This document shows, piece after piece, positions 34,756 to 46,511 of a DNA stretch of 64,000 bases. Made by a program: the position numbers and the translations under genes. The notes below the pieces were generated by a model. That model was not told the origin of the DNA. It worked only from the letters and a program-made list of their open reading frames with translations, and searched no databases. Every line of letters begins with the position of its first letter. Within the stretch, counting starts at the first letter, position 1. This DNA comes from Naganishia liquefaciens (lineage: Eukaryota; Basidiomycota; Tremellomycetes; Filobasidiales; Filobasidiaceae): NCBI GenBank assembly GCA_013423385.1, contig BLZA01000019.1:992001-1056000 (forward strand). The letters run 5' to 3'.

Positions 34756-36162
34756 TCAGATGGGCTGCGCATCGCCCGAGGGCTTGTCCTCCTTGACGGC
34801 CTCGACCTTGGTCTCCTCCTTGTCCGTCGCGACGGGCGGCTCCGTGACCTTGGCCTGCTCCTTGTCATCGGCATTCACGTTCTTGCTCGGGCTGGCCACA
34901 CACACACACACACGAAGACAAGGTAAATAAAACAGATCAGGGACCCGTAGCGGAACCGCCTGGAGGCACTCACTCGAGGTTGTTGACAATCTTCTGCTCG
35001 AGCGACTGTTCGGGCGCGACCGGTTCCTGTGCAGTGTCGTTCGTGGGCTTCTCACCCGTGGAAGCAGAGACTGCCTCGCCAACCTTGAATCACGCATCAT
35101 CAGTATCCACATGTCGAGCTAATCCACGGACCATGCCCACCTTTTCCGCGCTGTCGGGCTTTTCCGACTCTGACTTGATGGCATCCGCGACCTCGGAGTT
35201 GGCCTTGTTCAACGATGTTGATTCCATGGCCTTTTCAATCTAGACACGAAAAAACCCGGGGATCAGCTCGTCGTGTCAGGCTGGACGGCCACAAGGAACC
35301 TACACCGGCAGTGGCATCAGGTGCAGACGACTCTCCCCCGGTCGCGGTCTTGTTCTTTCGCTGCTCCTCGTTGGATTGCTGGGCCTTTTCAAACTCCTCC
35401 TTGAAATTGTTGGCGTCTGCGGAATCAGGCGGTTAGTGCCCGCCTTTGACGGCGCCGCTAGAGACCCGTCATGACGCACTCTCAGAATTAGCAAATCGGA
35501 TGGCCAAGGTCTCGGCAGTGGGGTCACCCTCGGCGTAGTCGGCGTGGACCTTGTAGACCCATGAACGGTCGGATCCGACATTTGGCTGGAGCTTCATTTC
35601 CGCGGTAACTGCACCCCAGGGTATCGATTAGCTAAACTCTCCCGTCCGAGCCTCGCCGATTTCTCAACACTCACTCATGTGGTTGGCGCAAACCTTGAGC
35701 GTCTTGTCACGCCTCATCACCACCCGGATCAACTTGTTCTCCTTGTCCTGCAACAACCGCAGGTCACCGGTACCCCGCTCCTTCCATTCGTTGGAATCCG
35801 TCACGAATCGGAACAACTTGGCCCGCATCTTGAAGATGACATCCTCGTTTTCCTCGTTGGTGGTAACATTGACCTTTTCCGTCAACTGGATGACGGGCTC
35901 GTAGTGAGGGTCGTAGTTGTCGTCCTGTCGGTAAATTGCGTCAGCTCGGGCAATGGTACAGGCGGCGACCGAGGACGTCGGACGTTGATGCGAGCTCGAC
36001 GAGCGTGGACCATGATTCGGAATCTCCTTGTGTATGGGTGTCCCCACTCATGCCCAGGCCCATCACCGTCAATCTGACTCCTCACACTTCACAGACCCGA
36101 GGTATCGCTTTCCTATTCCACGTAAGCTCGAGCCGCAAACTTACCTGAGTAGCGTCAGCCAT
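34756..36162 (-). CDS. YRB1: Ran-binding protein 1 (RanBP1)
   Basis: Co-activator of RanGAP that helps release Ran-GTP from transport receptors outside the nucleus. Exon 1 encodes only MADATQ; after a long intron (about 220 nt) the Ran-binding domain follows: [69 protein letters not shown], then [26 protein letters not shown] and [14 protein letters not shown]. These match RanBP1 throughout (WKERG, GDLRLL, CANH, FANSE). The C-terminal 100 residues are Glu/Lys/Ala-rich and spread over several small exons; this acidic tail is longer than in yeast Yrb1. Its first intron from the 3' end contains a (CA) repeat. Confidence 0.93.
34897..34912. repeat. (CA)8 microsatellite in a RanBP1 intron
   Basis: Eight CA units on the plus strand in the last intron of RanBP1, read as TG repeats in the transcript. 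Confidence 0.85.
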
Positions 36163-36605
36163 TTTGATGGGGATTGAGAGAGTGTGTTTTGTCAAGCGTA
36201 GACTGTACAATGTCGCAAATAAAGTGTAGCAGAGGTGACGTTTCTTGATGATGATGATGGTGGTGGTAGCTGCCCATCTTGCTAGAATTCTCACGCGGGC
36301 GAAGCGTTCCATTGACACGTCACTCTTTTCGAGTCGTTGCTATTTGCCTCCATTGGTCATTTCCATCTCGGTAGATGTCTTGATCTGAGGCCAAGGTAAG
36401 GGAGGGCAATCTGCAGCTTGGGAGAATATTCTCGAGGACCACACTATACATCTAGCTTGGGAACAGAGCTAAACATCTGGGCGGAACCGCCAACGGTCCC
36501 TCCATCATACGCATCTTCTTTGTCAAAGCTGACGAATACTCATTACAATCTTGATCCGTCTCGAGTGGCCCATCGGCGCCCTTCAGGAGAGCGTTTTGCC
36601 TGGCT

Positions 36606-37921
36606 TCACAGCTCTACAATCTGATCCCCATTCGCTGGATAATCAGGCAAATTCATCTCATACTTTTTGACCATGTCACTGCACGACCCGTCGTATCAGC
36701 ACGCGCGCCGCCGCACCTCGAGACACGCTTGCAGCCGACTCACTCTGGAACAAACCTCCCGCCCAGGAAATGCCTGCCCTTGAACTCTTTCACCCCGACT
36801 TTGGGACACGTAAGACTCAACAAGACCTCGGGCTCAAACGTCGGCACCTCGCCACCTTGCTCATCCTGCAACTTTTGCGCGCCGTCTTGCACCGACCATC
36901 CGGAAGGTATATCAATCGAGACGATGGGGACACGCTTGGTGCCCTTGTCGGGGGCGGCAATGGTGCGTAGGACGGCATCGAAGGGAGATCGAACGGGTGG
37001 GTGGAAGGAGAAGCCAAAGATGGTGTCAAGGATGACGTCGGTGAAGGAATCGTAGTGTTTTTGAAAGGCTTCAGCGGTGGGCAGGCTGGGGATGTGGAGG
37101 TTTTGACACTGTTTAAGGAGACGGTTGTAGATGTCTTTGTTGCCCGGCTGTCAAGGGTGTCGGGCCTGTTCAGAAACCTGTTAAGACCGGGGAAGACTAT
37201 GCTCACCTTTGGCTGATAGATTGTCGGTTCATAGCCAAACATGTCTAATAGGGAGTCAGGAGTCGATGCGTCAGCAATAGTAAGTCTGACCCTTTTTCCG
37301 AGAATACTCACGCAAATGGCGCGCCGCGACCAAACCATCTCCTCCCTATCGTCGCAAAACAATCAGCATGTAGTCCGTCAATGATGATGTAACCACGCCC
37401 GCGCAAACGGCAGACGACGGCTCGATATCACTTACCTGATTACCCGGACCAACGATGACGAGCACCCTACGATGGGTCTTTGCAGGGAACGTTCTGGCGA
37501 CCGTTTGCGCACATGCCAGTCCGGCTAGTTCCATCAGCTAGGAAGAGTTGCGGTTCATATCTTTCCAGACTTTTCTGCGGGGACATTATACGGCATGTGA
37601 GCAACGTACCTGGTCTAGGGAAAATGCGCCGTCGTCTGACATGAGCTCTTGATCGATCTGTGACACGGGAGGAAAAAACAATGACGGTGGTCAGTATCCA
37701 CGAGAAAGCCCATCTTCAAGTGGGACTACCTTGACAGCTTCATCGGCGGTGATGTACTTGATGGAGCTTGACATGGTGGATGCCTTGATCGGTGCGGTAC
37801 TGAAAGCGACTCTGTGGGGGTTCGGTAATGGCAAGAACGACTTTGCGCGAATACGTAAAGCAAAGGATGTCCGTGGTAGTGGTAGTGGTGTGGTGGCAGG
37901 AATGCGAACAAACAGACGCAT
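36606..37921 (-). CDS. NNR1: NAD(P)H-hydrate epimerase (YjeF_N domain, NAXE/NNR1)
   Basis: Metabolite-repair enzyme that epimerises damaged NAD(P)HX so that the partner dehydratase can restore NAD(P)H. Exons read IKYITADEAVK, IDQELMSDDGAFSLDQ, LMELAGLACAQTVARTF, VLVIVGPGNQ (family GPGNNGGDG), MFGYEPTIYQPK, IPSLPTAEAFQKHYDSFTDV, ILDTIFGFSFHPPVR, VPIVSIDIPSGWSV and LSLTCPKVGVKEFKGRHFLGGRFVP, ending GDQIVEL. VDIPSGW is the catalytic-site signature. The first ATG (37921) gives a basic, Pro/Arg-rich presequence typical of mitochondrial import; an in-frame second ATG at 37774 (MSSSIKY) would give a cytosolic form, so dual targeting is plausible. Confidence 0.93.
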
Positions 37922-38012
37922 GGATGAGCCGCCCGGATGCCTGGCTGTCCGTCATTCCCGTCACCTTGTTCTCCCTGAGATGAGACTCTCCAGTCTGACA
38001 GCGTGTTCCAGA

Positions 38013-38020
38013 TGACGTCA
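38013..38020. promoter_or_regulatory. TGACGTCA palindrome in the shared promoter of NNR1 and the Nudix gene
   Basis: Perfect 8-bp CRE/ATF consensus 92 bp from the epimerase start codon (37921) and 95 bp from the Nudix start codon (38115), that is, central between the two. bZIP binding is inferred from the consensus. Confidence 0.5.
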
Positions 38021-38114
38021 GCCACCCTGCCTCGATTCCTCGATTCATTCATTCATGGCGCGCGCATCGTCTTTCCCTGGGAGCGGGGGGTGGGAAGAAA
38101 GGCCTTGCACACTC

Positions 38115-39345
38115 ATGGCCCATCGCAGACTCGCACAGTCGGCATTCCTCCTCCTCAGACCGCTGCCATCTGCTCGTACAAGCACCCGCGCATTGACAAT
38201 GTCTGCAAAGAAGCAAGAGCCCAAGATCCTCGGAACGACGGATTACCAGCCGGATGGGTTCAAGTGGACGAGGCTCAAGAAGATTGACTGGGAGGATGAG
38301 ACGGGAAAAAAGGTGAGCACACCTTCCTCTCGAGACGTCTCGTATCGCCTTAACGGTGCTGACTCTCTTCATCCGGTATAGCGCGTGTGGGAAGCTGCAG
38401 AAAGGTCGACGAGGGGAAAGAGCGGCGTCGATGGTGAGTGCTTGGCTTCGCATAACACAACGCAATACCACTATACACACATCAAAGCTGATCGCCGAGG
38501 TGTCTCTTAGCCGTCGCCATCATTGCTCTTCTCGATCATCCTTCGAGACCGCTCTCCACCGTCATACTCGAGCAGTACCGACCTCCAATCGGAAACACCG
38601 TCATCGGTAAGCCACCCGGTTGAGAACCTTCTTGTTTTGCAACTATACTCAAGGATTTGATCTATCGCTTACAGAACTCCCCGCTGGATTGGTCGACGAG
38701 GGCGAGAAACCAGAGTATGTAGCGCTTTCAAACGAGATTACATAACCAGAGACTTGACCCAGGTTGTCTTCAGAGAAGCAGCGCTTCGTGAGCTTCAAGA
38801 AGAGACCGGTTACGGTGGCGAAGGGGAAGGTGCCGGCAAGGCTACAGTCGAGCATGTATCGCCTTTGCTCGTAAGTCTTCGAGCATTTGCTGTCCTTTCA
38901 CGAAGCGCTTACTATTGCCTGTTTGACGATGACATCCTCCAGGTCTCTGATCCTGGGTAAGCTCCGTGCTCCTTCATCCTATTTTATCCACTTGATCAGT
39001 CCACCTCCGCCCGTTTATGCCTCGGTACGCAGTCTGACAAATGCCAACATGGTGCTCGCCACCGTGCGCGTCAAGCTCGCCGAATCCGATCCCGAGCCCA
39101 AGCAGAAGCTCGACGAGGGCGAACACATTGTCAAGCGGGTTGTCGAGGTGTCCGAGTTGTATAATGTTTTACAAGGTAGGGTCCGATTTTTTCCACTGGT
39201 TTGAATATCAAGGAGGACGGGGTAGCTGATAGATTTTGGATCTTCTCTTCCAACAGAATACAACGAGAAGGGGTTCACCGTCGATGCCCGGTTGGCTCAT
39301 TGGGCTATGGGATGGCACATGGCGGTTCGCACGGACAAAAAGTAA
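38115..39345 (+). CDS. YSA1: ADP-ribose pyrophosphatase, Nudix family (YSA1/NUDT5)
   Basis: Hydrolyses ADP-ribose to AMP and ribose 5-phosphate. About seven exons give WTRLKKIDWEDETGKK, RVWEAAERSTRGKSGVD, AVAIIALLDHPSRPLSTVIL, EQYRPPIGNTVI, ELPAGLVDEGEKPE and EAALRELQEETGYGGE. The last two join to the Nudix box G.....E.......REL.EE.GY with all metal-binding Glu residues. QYRPP and ELPAGL are typical for ADP-ribose/NUDT5 enzymes. The end is WAMGWHMAVRTDKK. The start at 38115 yields a basic presequence (MAHRRLAQSAFLLLRPLP) suggesting a mitochondrial form; ATGs at 38055 (longer) and 38199 (MSAKKQEPK, cytosolic) are alternatives. Head-to-head with NNR1. Confidence 0.92.
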
Positions 39346-39802
39346 TCTTGGTGCTGTTCCGTCTTCTTCTCTCGAATCATGTAACTTGATGTATGTGCAC
39401 AAATATTGGCTTGGTGGCTTTCGATATGAAAAGGATTACACTATAAGAATCGAGTCTCCCGGTCAGTGGCAACCCTCAGCTTTTTGCTCTCTTTTTGCCA
39501 GAGAAAAACAGAGAAAAGATGTCACCGGCTTCCATAAGCTTGCGTATGATTCCCATTCCTGCAACCCGAATACAACTGGAATTTGGAAGCGTCCCCCTTC
39601 CTTTCGCTCTTTGATGCTCTCTGGAGAGCGGAAACACCGGCAAAATTCACTCGCTGCTGTCTCGTGGAGTTCGCTTGAAGTAAAAGAGTAGACAAATCGA
39701 GACACTGTGGACGCATGCAGAAAAGAGCGAAAACGAAAAGTACAGAAAAGTTACCGGTTCGAACGCGGATGGCGATCGCGCAAGGCAATAAGCATTTTCT
39801 GA

Positions 39803-41847
39803 TCACATGCTTGTTCGGGGTTGTACAATCTCTGAAAGAACCTGGTCAATCGGGAATCGGTTTGCGTTGAAAAGAGACTCACTTCGCAACGACTTTTCGC
39901 CATTGGCGGGGCCACGGCCGCCTTGCGGAAGCCTTGCTTGCATAGCCATAAGACGATCACCATAATTGCCACTGTTCGCCGCAATTATTCTCTCCGTTTG
40001 TCGGCTGTTGGCGGACAACGAATGCATCTGTCGCTGCGCATGATTCACCGGGTTGTTCAATTGCTGTAGTGGCGCCTTCATGCCAAAACCAGAATCATTC
40101 AAAGCCCTCAATTCGGTATGCGATTTGCCCTGCTGTGCGGCTGGCGATTTTTCACTGTAGTTGTGCCTTGTATTCCCGCTCATGGATGCTAAAGGCTGTC
40201 TTGCCGAGTGAATCTGTGTCGCTGGAATATTTGTAAGGAGAGCTCGCGGTTCAGGCGAGATGAACGGTCTCTTGTAAGGGTGTGCCTGCTGCTGCTGCTG
40301 ATGTGGTTCTTCGGGCCCGTTCGCGTTCGAATACGAGTAACGGTCCAAAATCAGGCCTCCAGGTGAACCTCGCTGAATCTCCTGGATGTGATGATGGGCA
40401 GAGGAATCCTCCGGAGTCACTTTGTGGTAATCACGGTGTGTTTGGCTCTGAAACTGGTGCAAATACTGTCCGTGATCGCTCTTTTGCGCAGAACCGGGAA
40501 CGAAAGCATGAGGTTGATGAGATTTGACATTTGGTGTAGCTATCGGACGAGATCGCGCCGGCTGGAACGGCAAGAGCGTCAGCATATGCCGGTTTGCGTA
40601 GATGATTTTCTAACACTTACTCCCGGATTGTGCCCCTGGTAGCGCGTAATCTGAAGCATAGGAGGTTGATTCTCATACGATTGTACTTCCTCGTTGACTG
40701 CATTTGCCACTGCAGCAGCTGAACCGCCGAGCAAGTATCTCTTTTGCAACTGTCGGCGCGAGTCAGTCTCTGTGCTAATCGTACTGGTGTGACTCTTGCC
40801 TTGGAATAATTGCCTTGCAATCTGTTTATCTGTCTATCTTTCTCCCTTACTTGCTCCAGAATTTCACGCACTTTTCGATTCAATTCTTCTACCTCTGTAA
40901 CCAGGCTTGCATTCTTCAAATTCGCGCCTGCGGAGAAATGATCGATCCAATGGCGTGCACAGCTACCGCAGACGATTTGGTTGGACCTCGCTTACCCTTG
41001 AGTTCTTCGTTGACTATTTGTGAGATACCTCATTCAGCATCTCAGCGGATCTCCCCACTCACACAAACTTACTCATAGTCATCTGCCTCTCTACCGCCAT
41101 CAACCGGTCTTTTGCATTCTTCAGAACCATGGTTTGAAAGGAGCTGATCATGTGAGAGCTTCAATCGTCCCGTCTAAGAACCCCCAAAATGACCGCAGAT
41201 ACCTTTCTTGGGAAGTTTGATAAGTCCAAAAGTTCATAGCCCGTGTAGCGATTTCCATGATGACGCTAGGAGAGAGGCCGGCGAGGATAGACTGAGCGAA
41301 ATTCGAAGTGAGAATCAAGGCTGCAGTTGTCGAGCAAGCAAAGACGACTTGCGGACTTGTAATCGGTTGTCGGAGCAAGCGAGCAGACCTAGAAGAGCGG
41401 AAGAGACTTAGTAGGCGAAACCTGAGCAGATCAGAAATGGCTGAGTATAAGCATACCACGATGTCATCACTGAGGTCGGCGGAATAGTGATAGTCAGCAA
41501 AAGACACACTGCTTCAAATGCATATTTGGCTTACGCTTCCGTCAATTGGATCTCACACGCAGGGCAAAGCCGATCTGGTTTGAATAGGACTTCCGCACAG
41601 GGCACTGCATGCGAAGATTGGCGAGTCAGCGGGGAAGACTATCAAAGGTACAGCTGCATTACTTACTGCAGAAGATGTCTAAATGACCGGCAAGAGTGGC
41701 ATAGGAAGCCGTGAGCGATCCGTTTCGAGCTGAAACCGGATAGGAGTTTTACTAACGAGAGCAGTTGGTCACTACTGCCCGCCCATCACTTGCTAATCCT
41801 TTCCGACATTTGAGGTTGTTACACTTGAGCTCGTTCTCTCCCGACAT
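39803..41847 (-). CDS. HEI10: HEI10/CCNB1IP1-type meiotic RING E3 ligase
   Basis: RING SUMO/ubiquitin ligase of the ZMM group that marks designated crossovers. Splicing gives LKCNNLKCRKGLASDGRAVV, TNCS, HIFC (12-nt exon 41667-41678), MPCAEVLFKPDRLCPACEI, DDIVVCSLAPTTDYKS, SILAGLSPSVIMEIATRAMN and FWTYQTSQE. The RING Cys/His pattern and the block GLSP..IMEI..RA..FW.YQ..QE are the HEI10 signature. A coiled coil follows (TEVEELNRKVREILEQVREKD), then a Gln/Pro/Ser-rich tail ending VQPRTSM. The intron at 41292-41352 needs a GC donor (gcaagt) to stay in frame. Presence of this gene implies crossover-type meiosis. Confidence 0.9.
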
Positions 41848-42352
41848 CTTGGTAACCTTGCTGTCGCCGATGATCAGGCGATTTTGTCAGGTGGCCGTAA
41901 CACGATGCTGTGTTTTTAGGGCGAAGTGACGGTTCTCTCTCTTGAGACAGCTGTTCACGCTTTCATGGCCTCTGGACAGGATCGCGACAGGGTACTGAGC
42001 GATGGAGAGCTAGAGCGCAACCTATCCTCGACACCGAGCAAGAGATAACCAGACCGAATGCAGGGCGAGGTATCATGTTCAATGTTCATCTACCTCGTGG
42101 CCATTGTCTCAGAGTAAAGCGATATTGCGTCCGATCTCAGTGGCAGAAGATTCGTCATCATTCACGGCCATCATCGAGCGCGCCGGACGGGATCTCTGTG
42201 CTTCTTCATTCAACGATCAAAAGCGATTCTTCGAGTACGACTGATATCGACTAGCAATAGTCTGTAATCCGATTCCAAGAAGCCTACGCCGCGCGGATCC
42301 AGTATAACCTCATCCGGAAAACCAGACTTTACGGAAACACCAGTCTCCAAGA
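41848..42352. other. Divergent promoter region HEI10 / CREG-like gene
   Basis: About 500 bp between divergent start codons; no coding sequence or clear element seen. Confidence 0.3.
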
Positions 42353-43332
42353 ATGCGTCTTGCCTTGATTGCCGTCCTCCTCGCTGCCGTCGTTTCTATT
42401 GTTGCGGCACTCCCGCATCAGCAGTCATGGTCAAGGAGAGAGACTCGAGCAGAAGCCGGTGAGCGTTGATGATATACTAACATATGCAGGAACAGGTCTG
42501 ACCGGCATGATTCATGGAGCTGCCAATGTACGCAGATTGATGCAGGAAGAGACCATGGGTTCAATAGCCACGGTGTTCCCGGAGGAAGCCGATCATGCCG
42601 GTACGTATTGCTTGATCCGCACATCATTCGTCTCTGACGAATAGTACGTAGGGCAACCGTTTGCAATGCTCGAGGTAGACTGCCTTCCAAGCATATTTTG
42701 ACGGTCACTAACACATTTGTCGCTTTCGCGGTTCTTCCTTCTTTCGCAGTATCGTGAGTTTGTCTGACAAGTTTTGACACCTAATAGCCTGAACGTCTTC
42801 CGCCTACGTATCAGATGCACCATGCCACACCCTTCCGTCTCTCACCTTTTTGCTATTGCCGATCTCGCTGTCCGTCAAGAACATACTGCATACCATGAAC
42901 CATTCCGCCACATATATGCTCAAGGAGCCCTACAACATGAAGCCTCTCGGACGAACGAGCCCTATGGATCACGGCCGCGTATCTTTGATAGGCGTAAGCA
43001 TACGTTTTAGTCAACAAGCGTATCTGTTAACGTTCTCGATCAGAACATGACGATCCTCAATGACATCTCATCGGACGAATCCAAAGCGTTAGCCCGCTGC
43101 TATGAACGTTATCACCCTGATGCAAAGGCCTGGCTACCGGGAGCGGACGACTCGCCTCATTATTCGGTTTGGGCGAGATTCGATGTTCATGATGCGTATT
43201 ATGTCGGAGGGTTTGGGGAGTAGGTTATATGGCGGAAATCCGGGCAATGATTCTGTCCAAGAGCGCTGTCTGACTTACTTTCGCTTTAGCACTCACTATA
43301 TCGGTCACATCACACCTCAAGAGCTAGCGTAG
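42353..43332 (+). CDS. Secreted CREG-like protein (FMN-binding split-barrel fold)
   Basis: The first exon encodes a signal peptide (MRLALIAVLLAAVVSIVAAL). Then MGSIATVFPEEADHAGQPFAML, SLTFLLLPISLSVKNI, MNHSATYML, HGRVSLIG, AKAWLPGADDSPHYSVWARF, DVHDAYYVGGFGD and THYIGHITPQELA follow. This order matches cellular repressor of E1A-stimulated genes (CREG) proteins, which have the pyridoxamine-5-phosphate-oxidase-like barrel but usually no shown enzyme activity; they are secreted glycoproteins. Frame between AMLE (exon ending 42674) and the next good exon (from 42815) is kept only with a 4-nt exon, TATC at 42750-42753, flanked by cag and gtgagt. About 200 residues in total. The role in fungi is unknown. 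Confidence 0.8.
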
Positions 43333-44347
43333 GTCGTGCATATTCCAGGGGAATCGTGAAGTCCCTATGTCCAGAATGTTTGGCCGAAAAGCACTTCATC
43401 TCCGACATTTTTCGCTCTTTATACGACATGTCTCTTCTCTGCCTTGTTGACGCCGCGATGGGGAGGACACGACAGATCGTTTATTTTCAAATGCAGTCTG
43501 ACTGGATAGGTCGCCTGCATGGCGGTTTGCCAAGGCCCCTGGATCTGCCGTCTCGCTTTCCCGCACTATTAGGCTGTATTCGAGTTGTGGCGGTCTGATT
43601 CTCGAGCACCGACGGGTCTTGAATAGGGTTATTTCACAGATGTAATCATCTACATATGATGTATGGGCCTATCAGAACCGGCAAGAATATGTATTGTAAA
43701 TATCTCAGCAGCTACGACATTGTCGAGCGGCACCACGCGACTTCGGGCTGCTGCAGCCTGAACGCGGAGTATGTCGCACTCGCATTGATTACGCTTCGAG
43801 GCTGAGACCATGATACAGAACGCCACCAGACAAGCCGGGAAGACCGAGTACTAACCCTCTCACGGGCATCAGCGACATCAATGTTGCCAGAGAGCGAGTT
43901 GTATGCGGCACGGCAGAGTAGCTGTCAAAACCGCGCGCGCGCTCAGAAAGAAAGAAAGAAAGGCCGGCGTGGCGAGCTGTACAGCCTCCGGTGGAGTGCA
44001 GCGATCGAAATTGGCTTGGCTTTGGCTGGTTGAATAATAAGCGTTCGCGTTGTCCGGACAAGGTTGCCGCCTCGACCAACAAAAGGATCGGTATTGCTTC
44101 TCGCCGCATTCCCTCGACGAGACTGGAGAATAACCGGACCGCATAGATTTCGTTCGTTGTGTGCAGGACAAGTCGCCAGCGTTCAAATTTGGGACGCGCA
44201 TACCACCCAAATCGTCTGCGTCACCCATTATCAGCACGAGCACTCACAAGCGGAGAGCTCCGCAAGTGTCAAGAAACCAAGAGCTCATTGCCGCATCAAC
44301 GAAAAATACCCACGACGAGAGGACGGCTCCGTCAAAGGTAGATCGTC
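43333..44347. other. Intergenic region upstream of BSD2
   Basis: About 1 kb without supported genes. It contains an alternating CG stretch (43931-43942) directly followed by (AAAG)n. Confidence 0.3.
43945..43962. repeat. (AAAG)4 microsatellite
   Basis: Four agaa units next to a CG-alternating stretch, in intergenic DNA. Confidence 0.8.
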
Positions 44348-46511
44348 ATGTCAAATCGGTATGAACGGATCGACGCAACGGATTCTACAAGGGCATCGAG
44401 GGATTCTTTCCGTCCGTCCGCCTTTCGGTTGAGCCGGCAAACGTCGCAAGCCACAATCTCTTACCCAGATCCGCACGAGATGGAGGCCGCATTTGATCAC
44501 GGATCTGATTCGGAGTCAGATGGCGAAGGGCATACGAATGCGCAGAGGAGGCTCTTGGGTGGGAGCGCAGACCGCCACGCTGTTGACATGAGAGAGAATC
44601 AGCAGTTTCAAATCGGAGGGGATGACAGTGACGAGGAGGACGAAGAGGCGCGCGACGCAGGGAAGGAAGTGCAGGATGTCTTCAACGACCCGTTGCGGAG
44701 AGGGACGGGAAACTCTCAGGTGGAGGCGTTGCCAGATCAGCAGAATGGTCGGATGCCTGGAGATTATGACTTTGACAGGGATTATGTGCGTCTCTCTATC
44801 CCTTCACCCTTTCTTGTATATAGACTGACTCGACCTCTGTCTACAGTTCCTGCCACCACCACCTACAGAATCCCCACCTCCCTTTCAGCCGAACTCGCGC
44901 ATGTACCCCGCTCAAGGAAATAATAACGGCATCATCCCTGACCTCAGCCATGTTCCGAAATTTCACGATAATACGTCGCATCCGCGATCGCTCATCGGCT
45001 CGATACTGCCATCCTTCTACGGAGCAAACAGAGGTCAAGGCTCGGAAGGACATGCGGCTCCTGTCGTTGGAGGCGGGAACACTGGCGTGTTTGCCAATCT
45101 TGCAGCGAGGCCGGATTTGGGAAGGCGGGCTCCACAACCAGGAGAAGAAGAAGGCCCTGAATGGGTGCCTGAGGAGTCGCAGAAGGAGGCGCCACCTGTG
45201 AGTTCCGTGCTGAAAGACATGCCTTTATGCGTGGTCATCTGATAAACATCTGAACATCAGTCATATGCAACGGCTTTGCGTGATGCTGTCCCACCATACT
45301 GGGAAACCACAGTGGTCTTGCCGTCACAAACATCTCCATTCGGTACGCTTGGGTGACGGAATCGAGTAATGGCAAAATCTGATCTTCTTTTCGTTTCCAG
45401 GCACTTTGACATCATCAATGACGGGTGACGAAGTATTGATCGATGGCATGCCGGTCGGCAATCTCTTTGCCTTTGGGTGGAATAGTAGGTCTTTCTGTGA
45501 CTTTGATGTCGCCTCATAACTGATTAAACTTTCACTCTATAGTGCTTGTCAGCATGTCATTCCAGTTTGTCGGTAGGTTTCTCTGACGCTCGTTAGTCCC
45601 GGGGATTGCTTGCTGACAAGGTTGCCTTTCTTCTAGGCTTCCTCCTCACATACGTGCTACATACTAGTCACGCTGCCAAATTCGGTTCCCGCGCCGGTCT
45701 CGGTGTCACCCTGATTCAATATGGCTTATATCTTCGTGCTCGCGCTGAGGAAATGATCAAGACCGGGAAATTCCCTACAGACGGCCTCGATCCAGACGAC
45801 GGTATGAGTGATCCGACGGGTATCCTCGGAAGTGGATGGATTGGCGACATTCCGAAACACGTCACCTCAACAGGCGAGGTCGCGCCCGAATTCCCCAATT
45901 TCGAGTCCTCCGAGGAATGGCGTCTGGCGCACAACTTGACAAAGGAAGAAATGTGGAACCTGCCCAGTGCTGAACAAGTGGGCGAGGCAAACGAATGGCT
46001 CAGCTTTATCTTGATGACTGTCGGATGGTTTCTCCTGATCACAAGTATAGGCGGATTCTGGAGAGTGAAACGTTTCGGTGAGTCCGGCTTTCACAGCTTT
46101 TATCTCGAATCCTCTGACCCATCCCACACAGAAAACGGTCTACGTGCTTCACAAAGTACTGAAACAGTCGACCCAACAAGCGAGCTTGCCAACGGTGACG
46201 GGAGCCCTGGGCGTTCAACATCTCCCCGTGAACTGGCATTCTACACTCAGGCTTTCGGTCAGGCTGTCAATGGGGCCGAACGATTCGGGAGGAACCTCAG
46301 GAACGAGTTCATGCAGAGGATCCGCCGTCGAGGGAACGTCATGACAGGGTCATCGGTAGAGGCGGAAGCGAATCGCGGGGATCATGTGCTCTTGTTTTCG
46401 AGACCATCTGGCGACATCGACCAGGACGATGGTGTGGATTATCCCGGAATGGCGGCTAGGCAAGGAATGACGCCGGAAGAATGGTCTCGGCAGAACTTGT
46501 ATCATGGATAG
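44348..46511 (+). CDS. BSD2: BSD2/NDFIP-type Nedd4-adaptor membrane protein
   Basis: Golgi/endosomal adaptor that recruits Rsp5/Nedd4 ubiquitin ligases to membrane cargo such as metal transporters. The N-terminal ~300 residues are disordered and acidic. Two PY motifs appear where exons join: PPSYATAL and VPPYWETTVV, the BSD2 hallmark. Then VLIDGMPVGNLFAFGWN leads into the membrane part: LVSMSFQFVGFLLTYVLHTSHAA (TM1), a second helix through GVTLIQYGLYLRARAEE, and a third at WLSFILMTVGWFLLITSIGGF. An insert of about 100 residues (from KTGKFPTDGLDPDDG) separates the second and third helices. A ~150-residue cytosolic tail, ending WSRQNLYHG, follows the third helix. Introns are short; the last one lies right after RVKRF. 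Confidence 0.9.

Noticed and set aside
39750-39785. ggttcgaac word as a tRNA B box
   Set aside because: Flanking sequence cannot form T-arm and acceptor stems.
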